Notes: generated from the sequence alone by a model not told the origin. Positions 40,575 through 50,011 are shown, counted from the first letter of the stretch. The stretch: 64,000 bases of DNA from DASQPA01 sp963756455 (GCA_963756455.1 CAVWNC010000003.1:1426001-1490000), one strand, 5' to 3'. A program made the numbers and translations.

Positions 40575-41171
40575 ATGGCGGGCCTGAACGACAAATATCT
40601 GGCGGTGGCGCGGGTCTACAGCCGGGCGATTCTCGACCTCGCGGAAGAGCAGGGGATCGCCGACCAGGTCGGCGACGATCTCGCCGAGCTGTCGCGCTAC
40701 GTATCGGAAAACGAGGAGTTCGCGAGTTTTCTGGCGAGCCCCTTGATCGACGCGGGCGAGCGCCAGGTGGCGATCGAGAAGATCCTCCGCGGCCGGGTGA
40801 GCGATCTCCTGGTCAACGCCCTGCAGGTGGTCAACCGGAAGGAGCGGATGCTCCTCGTGCCGGCGATCGCCGAGACCTACCGCCAGGAGCTGCGCGACCT
40901 GCGCGGCCGGGTGGACGTCCAGGTGAGAACGCCGGTGGCGCTCCCCGCGGCGCTCCGTGACAAGCTGCGGACGGCGGTCACCCGCTTCACCGGCCGGCAG
41001 CCGGACCTCATCGAGAAAGTCGATCCGGCCCTCCTGGGCGGCATGGTGGTGCAGATCGGCGACGACAAGATCGACGCGAGCGTCGCGTCACAGCTCAAAG
41101 CCTTGAGTGAGGCGCTCCAGAAGCGCGCCTCGCAGGAGATCGTTCGCGGCACCCCGTACGCGGGGGCGTAA
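40575..41171 (+). CDS. atpH: F1Fo ATP synthase subunit delta
   Basis: 198 residues. N-terminal six-helix bundle (YLAVARVYSRAILDLAEEQ) and C-terminal block (DPALLGGMVVQIGDDKIDASVASQLKALSE), the signature end of delta/OSCP. It binds the alpha N-termini on top of F1 and the b-subunit stalk. 8 bp after atpF. Confidence 0.95.
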   Translation: MAGLNDKYLAVARVYSRAILDLAEEQGIADQVGDDLAELSRYVSENEEFASFLASPLIDAGERQVAIEKILRGRVSDLLVNALQVVNRKERMLLVPAIAETYRQELRDLRGRVDVQVRTPVALPAALRDKLRTAVTRFTGRQPDLIEKVDPALLGGMVVQIGDDKIDASVASQLKALSEALQKRASQEIVRGTPYAGA

Positions 41172-41192
41172 ATAGATAGATCGAGGAAAACT

Positions 41193-42923
41193 ATGAGATT
41201 CAAAGTCGACGAGATCACTTCGGTCATCACGGAGGAGATCCGCCAGTTCAAGAGCACGGTCGACCTCGCGCAGGTCGGCAAGGTCTTAGAGGTCGGCGAC
41301 GGCATCGCCCGCATCTACGGCCTCTCGAACGCCATGGCCGGCGAGCAGGTGACGTTCGCCAACGGCGCCGCCGGGCAGGTCTTCAACCTGGAGGAGAACT
41401 CCGTCGGCGTCGTCATCCTCGGCGACTACTTAGGGATCAGAGAGGGCGACGAGGTTCGGCGGACGGGCGAGCTGCTCTCCGTCCCCTGCGGCCCGGCGCT
41501 CGTCGGCCGCGTCGTCGACCCGCTCGGCCGGCCGCTCGACGGCCTGGGATCGATCGACACGCCGCACCGCCGGCCGCTCGAATGGAAGGCCCCCGGCATC
41601 GCCGAGCGCCAGCCGGTCACCGAGCCGCTTTTGACCGGCATCAAGGCCATCGACAGCATGATCCCCATCGGCCGTGGCCAGCGCGAGCTGATCATCGGCG
41701 ACCGAAAGACCGGCAAGACCGCGATCGCGATCGACACCATCCTCAACCAGAAGGGGAGCGGGGTCATCTGCGTCTACGTCGCCATCGGTCAGAAGGAGTC
41801 GACGGTGGCCGGTCTCGTCGAGCGCCTGCGCTCGGCCGGCGCCATGGACTACACGATCGTCATCTCGGCGGGCTCGTCCGACCCCTCGCCGCTCCAGTAC
41901 ATCGCCCCCTACTCGGGCGCCGCGATGGCCGAGTACTTCATGTACACGGAGGGCAAGGCGACCCTCTGCGTCTACGACGACCTCTCGAAGCAGGCGCAGT
42001 CCTACCGCCAGCTGTCGCTCCTCCTCCGCCGGCCCCCCGGCCGCGAGGCGTATCCTGGCGACGTCTTCTATCTCCACTCGCGGCTTCTGGAGAGAAGCGT
42101 CAAGATGCGCGAGGAGTACGCGGTCGTCCCCAAGGACACCCCAGAGGACAGTCGGGATCGGAAGGTCGTCTTCAAGAACCCCCAGGGCCTCGAAGCTCCG
42201 GCGGACGTCCGGCCGGACGACGCGAACGGCCTCTACCACCGACCGCACGGCAAGAAGAAGGCCGCGGCTTTCCTTGCGACGCTGGAGGATAAAGACAAGT
42301 ACCGGGTCCACCGCTTCCCCGACACCGGCGGCTCGATGACGGCGTTGCCGGTCATCGAGACCCTCGAAGGCGAGGTCTCGGCGTACATCCCTACCAACGT
42401 GATCTCGATTACCGACGGCCAGATCTACCTGGAGCCCGACCTCTTCTTCGCCGGCGTGCGGCCGGCGGTCAACGTCGGCATCAGCGTTTCGCGGGTGGGC
42501 GGCAACGCCCAGCGCAAGGCGATGAAGAAGATCTCCGGCTCGCTCCGGCTCGACCTCGCGGCCTTCCGCGATCTCGAAGCCTTCGCCCAGCTCGGCACCG
42601 AGCTCGATCCGGCCACCCAGCGCCAGCTCGATCGCGGCCTCCGCATGGTCGAGCTGCTGAAGCAGCCGCAGTACCAGCCCTATTCGTTCGTCGACGAGGT
42701 GCTGTCGATTTTCACCGGCACCGGTGGCTTCCTGGACGACCTGCCGGCCAACCAGGTGTCGCAATTCGAGCTGGCGCTCTTGAAGCATTTCCGCGACGAG
42801 CACCCCGAGATCGGCAAGGAGCTGGCCGACAAGGGCGAGCTGCCGGACGCGCTCGCCGATCGCATCCGCGAGGTGATCAAGAGCTTCAAGCCGCACTGGC
42901 AGGGCCAGAAGGCGGCCAAGTAG
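41193..42923 (+). CDS. atpA: F1Fo ATP synthase subunit alpha with a 70-residue insertion
   Basis: 576 residues, against about 505-515 in most bacteria. Walker A GDRKTGKT (169-176), the DDLSKQAQSYRQLSLLLRRPPGREAYPGDVFYLHSRLLER block and the C-terminal helices are normal. The extra length sits at about residues 307-377, between LERSVKM and GGSMTALPVIET, where most alpha subunits go straight from LERAAK to GGSxTALP. The insert is charged (KKKAAAFLATLEDKDKYRVHRF). The catalytic-site Arg and nucleotide loop are intact, so it should function. Confidence 0.97.
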   Translation: MRFKVDEITSVITEEIRQFKSTVDLAQVGKVLEVGDGIARIYGLSNAMAGEQVTFANGAAGQVFNLEENSVGVVILGDYLGIREGDEVRRTGELLSVPCGPALVGRVVDPLGRPLDGLGSIDTPHRRPLEWKAPGIAERQPVTEPLLTGIKAIDSMIPIGRGQRELIIGDRKTGKTAIAIDTILNQKGSGVICVYVAIGQKESTVAGLVERLRSAGAMDYTIVISAGSSDPSPLQYIAPYSGAAMAEYFMYTEGKATLCVYDDLSKQAQSYRQLSLLLRRPPGREAYPGDVFYLHSRLLERSVKMREEYAVVPKDTPEDSRDRKVVFKNPQGLEAPADVRPDDANGLYHRPHGKKKAAAFLATLEDKDKYRVHRFPDTGGSMTALPVIETLEGEVSAYIPTNVISITDGQIYLEPDLFFAGVRPAVNVGISVSRVGGNAQRKAMKKISGSLRLDLAAFRDLEAFAQLGTELDPATQRQLDRGLRMVELLKQPQYQPYSFVDEVLSIFTGTGGFLDDLPANQVSQFELALLKHFRDEHPEIGKELADKGELPDALADRIREVIKSFKPHWQGQKAAK

Positions 42924-42943
42924 CTCGACTTTAAGGAATCGCC

Positions 42944-43840
42944 ATGGCCAACCGGAGAGTCTTAGTCAAGCGGCGCAAATCGGTGCGCAACATCAAGAAG
43001 ATCACGCGCACCATGCAGCTGATCGCCACCGCCCGTTTTCAGGCGGCGTTCAACCGTGCCGTGGCGACCAAGCCCTACGCCGAGAAGCTCGCCGAGCTGG
43101 TGGGCGACCTGTCGCGGGCGGCGGCCAACATCGAGCATCCGCTCTTGAAGACGCACGACGAGGTGCCGCGTTCGGCCTTGGTCGTCCTGACCAGCGCCCG
43201 CGGTTTGGCCGGCGGCTACAACGCCAACATCCTGCGCTCGGCCATTCAGCATCTGGAGGCCGAGGAGAAGCGGAACGTCCAGGTCGACGTCACCATGGTG
43301 GGCAAGAAGGGCATCGGCTACTTCAAGTTCCTCAAGAGGGACGTCGCCCAGGCGCGGACGGACATCGGCGAGAAGCCGCGCTTCGAGCAGGTCGAGCCGC
43401 TCGCCAACGAGCTCATCGCCCGTTTCACCCGCGGCGAGATCGCCTCGGCGCACGTCGCCTACATGCGCTTCATCTCGGCCGGCCAGCAGCGGCCCGAGGT
43501 GGTGCAGCTCCTGCCTCTCGTCGGGGCTTTGAAGAAGGATGAGAGCGAAGCGTCGGCGACATCGGCGACGCCGGGAAAGACCATCGAGTACGAGTTCTCG
43601 CCCAGTCCCAAGGAGCTCCTCGACGAGCTGCTCCCGGCGGTGGTGCGAATCCGGCTCTTCCAGGCCTTTACCGATGCCGCCGTTTCCGAGCAGGTGGCGC
43701 GCATGGTCGCCATGAAGGCGGCGACCGACGCCGCCGGCGACATGATCAAGTCCCTGACGCGGGAGTACAACCGCGCGCGGCAGACCCAGATCACCATGGA
43801 GCTTCTGGACATCGTGGGTGGGGCCAACGCCCTGTCCTGA
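42944..43840 (+). CDS. atpG: F1Fo ATP synthase subunit gamma
   Basis: 298 residues. N-terminal helix (RRKSVRNIKKITRTMQLIATARFQ) and C-terminal helix (MVAMKAATDAAGDMIKSLTREYNRARQ then TQITMELLDIVGGANAL) form the rotor coiled coil. The central domain has a short ASATSATPG stretch encoded by a 9-bp repeat at 43553-43574, in a surface loop that the family tolerates. Rotates inside alpha3beta3. Confidence 0.96.
   Translation: MANRRVLVKRRKSVRNIKKITRTMQLIATARFQAAFNRAVATKPYAEKLAELVGDLSRAAANIEHPLLKTHDEVPRSALVVLTSARGLAGGYNANILRSAIQHLEAEEKRNVQVDVTMVGKKGIGYFKFLKRDVAQARTDIGEKPRFEQVEPLANELIARFTRGEIASAHVAYMRFISAGQQRPEVVQLLPLVGALKKDESEASATSATPGKTIEYEFSPSPKELLDELLPAVVRIRLFQAFTDAAVSEQVARMVAMKAATDAAGDMIKSLTREYNRARQTQITMELLDIVGGANALS
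43553..43574 (+). repeat. 9-bp repeat in a surface loop of atpG
   Basis: TCGGCGACA-TCGGCGACG followed by CCGG, two units of the same 9-bp family. It encodes SATSAT in a poorly conserved loop. Confidence 0.6.
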
Positions 43841-43870
43841 TCCGGGAGCCTTACGACAGGAAGCATCCCT

Positions 43871-45325
43871 ATGGCAACCGAAAGTGGCAACTACGGCACC
43901 GTCACCCAGGTCATCGGCTCGACCCTCGACGCGCATTTCTCCGAGGATCGCCTGCCGTCGATCTACAACGCCCTGCAGATCGAAGTCGAGAACGACGTCG
44001 AGGGTGAGAAGGTCAAGGACACGCTCTGGTGCGAGGTCGCGCAGCACCTGGGCGGCGGCCAGGTCCGGGCCGTGGCCTTGGGCTCGACCGACGGCGTTCA
44101 GCGCGGGGTCCGCATCCTGGACACCGGCTCGGCGGTCACCGTGCCGGTCGGTGAGGGAACGCTCGGCCGCGTCTTCAATCTCGTCGGCGCCCCCATCGAC
44201 GGCCTCGGACCGGTCAAGGCCACCGAGCGCCGGCCGATCCACCACGAGCCGCCCGAGTTCGACGAGCTGTCGTCGAAAACCGAGCTGTTCGAGACCGGGA
44301 TCAAGGTCATCGACCTCCTCTGTCCGCTCGTCCGCGGCGGCAAGGCCGGCCTCTTCGGCGGCGCCGGCGTCGGCAAGACGGTCATCATCCAGGAGCTGAT
44401 CGCCCGGCTGGCGCGGTTCCACAGCGGCTACTCCTGTTTCGCCGGGGTGGGCGAGCGGACCCGCGAGGGCAACGATCTCTGGATCGAGATGCAGGAGGCG
44501 CAGATCGGCGACACCGGCAAGCGCGTCATCGACCAGACCGTCATGGTCTTCGGTCAGATGAACGAGCCCCCCGGCGCCCGCCTCCGGGTGGCCCTCTCGG
44601 CGCTCACCATGGCTGAGTACTTCAGAGACCAGACGGGCGTCGACACGCTCCTTTTCATCGACAACATCTTCCGCTTCTCGCAGGCGGGCTCCGAGGTCTC
44701 GGCGCTCCTCGGCCGTATGCCGTCGGCGGTCGGCTACCAGCCGACTCTCGGCACCGAGATGGGCGAGCTCCAGGAGCGCATCACCTCGACCAAGCGTGGC
44801 GCCGTCACCTCGATCCAGGCGATCTACGTGCCGGCCGACGACTACACCGACCCCGCCCCCGCGACCGCCTTCACCCACCTGGACAGCACGGTCAACCTCG
44901 AGCGCGGCATCTCGGAGAAGGGGATCTACCCCGCGGTCGATCCGCTCGCCTCGTCCTCCCGCATCGTCTCGCCCGAGTACATCGGCGAGGACCACTACCG
45001 GGTGGCCCGGCGGGTGCAGCAGATCCTCCAGCGCTACCGAGACCTCCAGGACATCATCGCGATCTTGGGCGTCGACGAGCTGTCGGAAGAGGACAAGGTC
45101 ATCGTCCGCCGGGCGCGGAAGATCGAGCGTTTCTTCTCGCAGGCGTTCTACGTCGCCGAGCAGTTCACCGGCTTCCCCGGCGTCTACACGCCGCTCAAGG
45201 ACACCATCCGTTCGTTCGCCGAGCTCTGCGACGGCAAGTGGGACCACCTGCCGGACCAGGCGTTCATGTACGTCGGCAACATCGAGGATGCGGCCGCGCG
45301 GGCGGAGAAGCTGGCGAAGGAGTAG
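43871..45325 (+). CDS. atpD: F1Fo ATP synthase subunit beta
   Basis: 484 residues, normal length. Walker A GGAGVGKT (about 165-172), the catalytic Glu in GVGERTREGNDLW, the DELSEEDK motif near the C-terminus and the LFIDNIFRFSQAGSEVSALLGR stretch are intact. It carries the three catalytic sites of F1. The very N-terminus (MATESGNYGTVTQVIG) is typical. Confidence 0.98.
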   Translation: MATESGNYGTVTQVIGSTLDAHFSEDRLPSIYNALQIEVENDVEGEKVKDTLWCEVAQHLGGGQVRAVALGSTDGVQRGVRILDTGSAVTVPVGEGTLGRVFNLVGAPIDGLGPVKATERRPIHHEPPEFDELSSKTELFETGIKVIDLLCPLVRGGKAGLFGGAGVGKTVIIQELIARLARFHSGYSCFAGVGERTREGNDLWIEMQEAQIGDTGKRVIDQTVMVFGQMNEPPGARLRVALSALTMAEYFRDQTGVDTLLFIDNIFRFSQAGSEVSALLGRMPSAVGYQPTLGTEMGELQERITSTKRGAVTSIQAIYVPADDYTDPAPATAFTHLDSTVNLERGISEKGIYPAVDPLASSSRIVSPEYIGEDHYRVARRVQQILQRYRDLQDIIAILGVDELSEEDKVIVRRARKIERFFSQAFYVAEQFTGFPGVYTPLKDTIRSFAELCDGKWDHLPDQAFMYVGNIEDAAARAEKLAKE

Positions 45326-45331
45326 AGGCGG

Positions 45332-45754
45332 ATGGCCAAGGGCGACACCTTCCACTGCAGCGTCATCACCCCCGAGCGGGCGGTGCTGGAAGCCGACGCG
45401 ACCTTCGTGGCCTTCCCGGCCCACGACGGCGAGGTCGGCATCCTGCCCGGCCGGGCGCCGCTCCTCTTCAAGCTCGGCATCGGCATTCTCCGGGTCGAGA
45501 GCCCGGCGGTCGACGGCGGGGAGGAGCGCCTCTTTATCGATGGCGGTTTCGCCCAGATGGTCGAGGATCGGCTGACGATCCTCACCGAGCAGGCCAAGCG
45601 GCCAACGGAGATCGACCGCGCCGCGGCCGAGAAAGCCCTGGCCGCCGCGCACGACATGCCGATGGAGGGCGACGCCGAGTTCGCCGCCCGCCAGCGTGCC
45701 ATGGAACGGGCGCGGGTTCAGTTGCGCTTGACGGGGGCCCCCGCCACCATCTAG
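45332..45754 (+). CDS. atpC: F1Fo ATP synthase subunit epsilon
   Basis: 140 residues. N-terminal beta-sandwich (FHCSVITPERAVLEADATFVAFPAHDGEVGILPGRAPLL) and C-terminal helices (DRAAAEKALAAAHDMP, QRAMERARVQLRL) that inhibit ATP hydrolysis in many bacteria. Starts 6 bp after atpD and is the last atp gene. Confidence 0.96.
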   Translation: MAKGDTFHCSVITPERAVLEADATFVAFPAHDGEVGILPGRAPLLFKLGIGILRVESPAVDGGEERLFIDGGFAQMVEDRLTILTEQAKRPTEIDRAAAEKALAAAHDMPMEGDAEFAARQRAMERARVQLRLTGAPATI

Positions 45755-45770
45755 GTGGAGCGGGGCCGTC

Positions 45771-46460
45771 ATGCCCTTAAATCGGCCCTCAGACCGGCCC
45801 TCCGACCGCTTCCACGAACGTTCCGAATACGATCCGCTTTTCTCCGGCCGGGGTGGCGACTTCGCCCCGCCGGAGGATGACCTGGAGCCGGTCCGCCAGC
45901 GCTTCGCCGCCGCCAGCCGGCCCTATCTCCATTCCCCCTGGTCCTGGCTCGCCTGGGCGATCCTCCTCCCGATGGCTGCGTTCGCCACCAAACATGTCCT
46001 GTGGCGGGCCGGGCCGGCGGGGGTGCTCTTCGTCTGGTCGGCGACCATCCTCCTCGGCGGTGCGGTCGAGATCGGGGCGATCTTCTGGGCGGGTCGGGCG
46101 GGTCGAGCCGACAGCACCGGTCGGAGAGCCGCGCGCACCCCGCTCGCCACCTGGGTCCTGCGCCTCCAGGGAAATCTCTCCTTCGTGGCCTTGGCGCTCT
46201 CGGCCCTCTGCCTTTGGCTGGACGCCGCCTGGGCCCTCCCCGGAATCTGGCTCCTCCTTCTCGGTCACTCCTTCTACATGCTGGGCGGCCTCGCCTTTCC
46301 GCCCTTCCGGACCTGCGGCCTCATCTTCCAGCTTGGCGGCCTCGTCGCGCTCTGGCCGACCTTCTCGCCCTTGCCGATCTTCGCCGTCACGACGGCGGTG
46401 GGGAATCTGTGGATGGCGTGGCGGATCTGGCGGAACAGATTCGAGAAACCGGTGCGATAG
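45771..46460 (+). CDS. Polytopic membrane protein of unknown function
   Basis: 229 residues. About six hydrophobic segments in the C-terminal 170 residues after a charged N-terminal tail rich in Arg and Asp (RPSDRPSDRFHERSEYD). No recognised family. It begins 16 bp after atpC, so it may be transcribed with the operon. Topology resembles small four-to-six helix membrane proteins that pair with synthases, but that is speculative. Confidence 0.6.
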   Translation: MPLNRPSDRPSDRFHERSEYDPLFSGRGGDFAPPEDDLEPVRQRFAAASRPYLHSPWSWLAWAILLPMAAFATKHVLWRAGPAGVLFVWSATILLGGAVEIGAIFWAGRAGRADSTGRRAARTPLATWVLRLQGNLSFVALALSALCLWLDAAWALPGIWLLLLGHSFYMLGGLAFPPFRTCGLIFQLGGLVALWPTFSPLPIFAVTTAVGNLWMAWRIWRNRFEKPVR

Positions 46461-46530
46461 TTCTCGATCTCATCCCACTCCTTGAGGGAAACCGGGCAAT
46501 GAAGCCCACCGATCTAAAGGAGTGAACCCC

Positions 46531-46869
46531 ATGGCCCAGATCACCTTGCAGTCGCTCAAGTGCATCAAGAAATCCGACGATGCCGGCAACAATGACGAGA
46601 TCTATCTCAAGCTGAAGACCGACGGCCTCGAGGGGAAACTGCCCAGCAATGAGAATTATTGGGAGATGGGCGACGGGGAGACCCAGGCCATCAATCGTAC
46701 CTACGACTTCCGGGAGGAGTTCACGGTCACGGAGATGGAGCACGATACGGGATCGGACGATGTGATCGGTCAGTACACCTGGGTAGTCCAGATTCAGTCG
46801 GCGGGCTCGCCGCTGGTGTTCACCGGGCATAAGAGCCAGTACGAGCTGGCTTTCGTCTACTCCGCCTAG
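46531..46869 (+). CDS. Small acidic beta-type domain protein, unknown
   Basis: 112 residues from the ATG at 46531, preferred over a GTG at 46522 because AAAGGAG sits 8 nt upstream. No signal peptide or transmembrane segment. Alternating hydrophobic strands (AQITLQSLKCIKKSDD, DEIYLKLKTDG, GQYTWVVQIQSAG) with Asp/Glu loops suggest a beta-sandwich, perhaps C2-like with cation-binding loops (DDAGNND, DTGSDD). I do not recognise a family. A hairpin follows. Confidence 0.7.
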   Translation: MAQITLQSLKCIKKSDDAGNNDEIYLKLKTDGLEGKLPSNENYWEMGDGETQAINRTYDFREEFTVTEMEHDTGSDDVIGQYTWVVQIQSAGSPLVFTGHKSQYELAFVYSA

Positions 46870-46882
46870 AGGAACGGAGCCT

Positions 46883-46908
46883 GCGGTGCGCCAGCCCTGG
46901 CGCACCGC
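46883..46908. terminator. Hairpin between convergent genes
   Basis: GCGGTGCGCC-N6-GGCGCACCGC, a perfect 10-bp stem 14 bp after the 46531-46869 gene and 11 bp before the RDD-gene stop on the other strand. No U-tract, but its position suits a bidirectional transcription end. Confidence 0.6.
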
Positions 46909-46918
46909 CGCCTCTACA

Positions 46919-47584
46919 TCAACCCACCCGCAGCGTGCTCGAACCGCTCAGCAGATCGGTCAAAGTCCGTCCCTTGCCGGCGACGAGAAGAGGCAGGCCG
47001 AGGGTCGCTGTCGTCAAGAGGCCGCCGAGCCAGCGCCGGGCGGTCTGATCGAAGGTCAGCGGCTCGCCGTCCTTGTTGCGCGAGAGGAGGCCGGCCCAGG
47101 TCATCCCCAGGGTCTGGCCCCAGAAGGCGAGCGGCAGGATGGTGTAGAGGAAGGAGAAGGCGAGGAGGAAGATCGCCAGGGGAGGCCACTCTGCGAGGGT
47201 GGGGGTCGCGCCGAGGAGGCGGGAGCCGGCGAGGGCGAGCGCAACGATGGCGGCGTGGACGAGGAGGTCGGCGAGACCGGCGGCGAGACGGCTGCCGAGG
47301 CCCGCCCGCCGGGAGGTCCCGGGGGTCTCCTCGATTTCTTTGACCGGAGCGGCTGTCGTCGACGCAACGGGAGCCGGTCGGCGCGGCGGCGGCGCGGAAC
47401 GGTCGAGGCCGCCGCGCTCGTCGCGCACGGGCCGGGGCCGGAGCGGCGGTGGCTCGATCTCCTCCACCTCTTGGGGTTCGTCTTCGAGAGTCGGATGTGC
47501 CAACCGGTCGCGGTCCGGCAGGTCGAGCGGCAGGTCGAAGAGGCTGGGCTCCTGGTCCTCTCCCTCGGGGCTGCGGCGTCGCAT
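46919..47584 (-). CDS. RDD-family membrane protein
   Basis: 221 residues. A Pro/Glu/Arg-rich soluble N-terminal 90 residues precede an RDD domain with three helices: LGSRLAAGLADLLVHAAIVALALA, a helix with FLYTILPLAFWGQTLGMTWAGL and the final TARRWLGGLLTTATLGLPLLV. RDD proteins are small inner-membrane proteins, some with Na+/H+ antiport-like roles; most are uncharacterised. The start overlaps the TPR protein's stop by one base (TGATG), so the two are coupled. Confidence 0.85.
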   Translation of the reverse strand: MRRRSPEGEDQEPSLFDLPLDLPDRDRLAHPTLEDEPQEVEEIEPPPLRPRPVRDERGGLDRSAPPPRRPAPVASTTAAPVKEIEETPGTSRRAGLGSRLAAGLADLLVHAAIVALALAGSRLLGATPTLAEWPPLAIFLLAFSFLYTILPLAFWGQTLGMTWAGLLSRNKDGEPLTFDQTARRWLGGLLTTATLGLPLLVAGKGRTLTDLLSGSSTLRVG

Positions 47585-49845
47585 CAGCGGTACGGCAGGT
47601 ACTTTACGTAGATCCGGAAGAGCAGATCCTGCGGCCGCTCCTGGTAGGTCTGGGCGAAGAGGTAGTGACGGCGCAAAGTGGCGTCTCCTGGATCGAGTTT
47701 CAAAGCTTCCGCGAACTGGCTGGCGGCATGGATCGGATCGGCCCGCTGAAGATCGCGGATGCCCAGATTGTAGTAGGAATCGACGATCAGGCGGTTGACG
47801 TTGTGGTCGTCCGGGTTGGACTCCCGCATCTTCCAGAGCGCCGGCAGAATGTACTCCCAGTCATGCTGCTTGAAGAGCTTGACCTGCTCGAAGAGCGGCG
47901 CGAGCTTCTTCTTGGCCTCGGCGAGGTGATCGGCATCGGGACCATCGAGCTTGGCGAGGGCGGCCGCCTGTTCGTAGAAGTCTGCGGCGTGCAGGTAGTC
48001 GGCCTGGCCGAAAGCCTTGCGACCGGACTCGATCAGCTCCTGGCGATGGGCCGCGGCTTCGGTCGAGATCGCGGCCCCAGGGGCGGCAGGAAGGCCCGGA
48101 ATCGTTCCCGATGTCGCCGATGTCCCCAGCCCTCCCGGCGCTCCCGGCGTCCCCGATATTGCGGGTTCGGTACCGCTCACCGCGGCTCCGGCAGTCCCGG
48201 ATTCCCACTGGGCGATGAGCTTCTGGGCCTCGGCATATTGCGGATCTTGAGCCGGCACCCGGCGGAGCAGGACGAGGGCATTGGCCGTCTTGCCCTGATT
48301 GTGGAGGGTGGTGGCGCGGGTGACCAGATTCGCCGCCGGCGCCGATGTCCCCGGCGTCCCCGCCGATGCCGGAGTGTTGGGGCTCGCCGGAGCCGGCGGC
48401 CGGTCGTTCGGCAGGTTGGGGAACAGGCTGTCCCACTTGAGATAGAGGAAACCCCCGGCGAGGAGGACGACCGCCAGGACGGCACCACCGATATAGAGGA
48501 AGCGCTTGCTGGCACCCTTGCGGGCCGCCGCCCGGCGCGGCTCCCGGCGCTCGCTCCGGGCCGAGCCGCCCGGCTCGGGGGGCACGAGAATCTCCTCTTT
48601 GAGATCTCCGCCGAGCTCGGCGCCATCCCCGACCGTCGGAAGATCCGACAGTGAGAGGACCGAGCTCGGCGTCGGGAGCGAGGGGCTCGCCGGAGCTTCA
48701 CGGACGGCAGGGCGCGGCGCGAGGACCGGCGCCACGCCCTCGTCGATCTGCTGCAGATACTCGCGGGCGGCGAGATAGCTCGGTTGGAGCGCCAGAACCT
48801 GCTCGAAGGCGCGACGGGCGGCAGGGAGGTCCCCGGCCTCCAGGCGGTTCAGGCCGTCGTGGAAGACCTCCTCCACCTGGCGCTCATTCTCGGCCTTGAG
48901 CTTGCGCGCTTGCTCGATGCACCGCGCCGCCTCCTGGTGGTCGATGTCGATGAGGAAGATCCGCGACCAGGCGTCGATCGCCGCCTGGGGGTCGCCCAAG
49001 TCGAACGCCGACTGCCCTTCGGAGAGGAGCTGGGCGATCCGCCGCTCGCTCTCCGAATCGCCACCGCCGCCGCCGAAGAGATCGATGGGCGGCGTCGAGC
49101 TCGGCCGCAGGGCGGGTGGCAGCTCCGTCGCCGCCGGCCTCTTGGCGGCATTGGCGGCTGTGGCGGCTGTGGCCGCGGCAGGGGTCAGCTGCTGCTCGAT
49201 CTCGCCGATGCCGGGGTGGGTCGGATCGAGGGAGCGGGCCTTGTCGAGGATGCGACCGACCTCGTCGCGCTGGCCGGCTCGCAGGGCCTCCCGCGCCTTG
49301 TTGAGGAAGCGGCCCACGTAGGGCTCGGCCTCCAGGCGCTCCTGGGCGGCCTCCGCCAGCTGGCGGAGCTCGGGGCTGCCGGTTACCACCGATTGATTGG
49401 CCTGGGCGAGCTGGAGAAAATCCTGGAAGCGGCGGGCGGCGAAGAGCTCCTTGAGCTTGCCGCTCACGAGCCCGGGGTCGCCGCCGTTGCCCGAGAAGCT
49501 GGCCGGCAGGTCGTCTTCCAGGCCCGGCAGCTCCTCCAGCGGATCGAGGGAGTCGAGCGAATCGAAGGAGCCCAGCGAGTCGAGACTCACGAGATGGTTC
49601 CCGGGCGTCGTCGCCGGAGGGCTCCCCTTGAGGTCGTCGACGCGCACCGCGCCGGTCGCGGTATCCAGGCGATCGTGGAGGCGCCGGGCGGGATCGAAGT
49701 GGGGATCCATCCGCAGCACGAAGTCGCACCCCAGGAGCGCCTCCTGCCGGTTGCCCTGCTCGGCGAGGTCGAGCGTCTGTTTGAAGGTGCCGAGGATCCG
49801 CTGCTGCGCGTCGGCAGAGAGGGAGGGGTTACCGGGATAAGTCAT
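47584..49845 (-). CDS. TPR-rich protein with a central membrane helix
   Basis: 753 residues from the ATG at 49845, which has no strong ribosome site. Three blocks of TPR-like helices: about 150-230, 275-385 and 620-720. A transmembrane helix (FLYIGGAVLAVVLLAGGFLYLKW) sits near residue 460, so the N-terminal half is probably cytoplasmic and the rest periplasmic. Between repeats are low-complexity linkers: AATAATAANAAK (49150-49180), TPASAGTPGTSAP and a stretch around SGTPGAPGGLGTSATSG, plus a SLDSLGSFDSLDSLDP run near residue 95. Coupled to the RDD gene. Probably a protein-complex scaffold. Confidence 0.82.
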   Translation of the reverse strand: MTYPGNPSLSADAQQRILGTFKQTLDLAEQGNRQEALLGCDFVLRMDPHFDPARRLHDRLDTATGAVRVDDLKGSPPATTPGNHLVSLDSLGSFDSLDSLDPLEELPGLEDDLPASFSGNGGDPGLVSGKLKELFAARRFQDFLQLAQANQSVVTGSPELRQLAEAAQERLEAEPYVGRFLNKAREALRAGQRDEVGRILDKARSLDPTHPGIGEIEQQLTPAAATAATAANAAKRPAATELPPALRPSSTPPIDLFGGGGGDSESERRIAQLLSEGQSAFDLGDPQAAIDAWSRIFLIDIDHQEAARCIEQARKLKAENERQVEEVFHDGLNRLEAGDLPAARRAFEQVLALQPSYLAAREYLQQIDEGVAPVLAPRPAVREAPASPSLPTPSSVLSLSDLPTVGDGAELGGDLKEEILVPPEPGGSARSERREPRRAAARKGASKRFLYIGGAVLAVVLLAGGFLYLKWDSLFPNLPNDRPPAPASPNTPASAGTPGTSAPAANLVTRATTLHNQGKTANALVLLRRVPAQDPQYAEAQKLIAQWESGTAGAAVSGTEPAISGTPGAPGGLGTSATSGTIPGLPAAPGAAISTEAAAHRQELIESGRKAFGQADYLHAADFYEQAAALAKLDGPDADHLAEAKKKLAPLFEQVKLFKQHDWEYILPALWKMRESNPDDHNVNRLIVDSYYNLGIRDLQRADPIHAASQFAEALKLDPGDATLRRHYLFAQTYQERPQDLLFRIYVKYLPYR

Positions 49846-49993
49846 CGGCAAATGAGAATCGGGAACACGCTACCCGGAAAATCTACGGTTGGGCATGAAA
49901 GACGGCACTATCCTAACAAAGTCCCCAGGGGCGCACAACCGGCGTACGGGCTTTCGCCGATCCCGGGCCCGCTCCCGGGGGGCTCCGCGCGGT

Positions 49994-50002
49994 TGCTATA
50001 CT
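49994..50002 (+). promoter_or_regulatory. Extended -10 element before ftcD
   Basis: TGCTATACT, ending 9 bp before the ATG at 50012. The expected start of transcription falls within a few bases of the ATG, so the mRNA should be nearly leaderless. No -35 is obvious. Confidence 0.5.
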
Positions 50003-50011
50003 TTAGACACC

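Noticed and set aside
42962..45772. 936-residue minus-strand open frame opposite the atpG-atpD-atpC genes
   Set aside because: A shadow of highly conserved ATP synthase genes; high GC keeps antisense frames open. No family resemblance.
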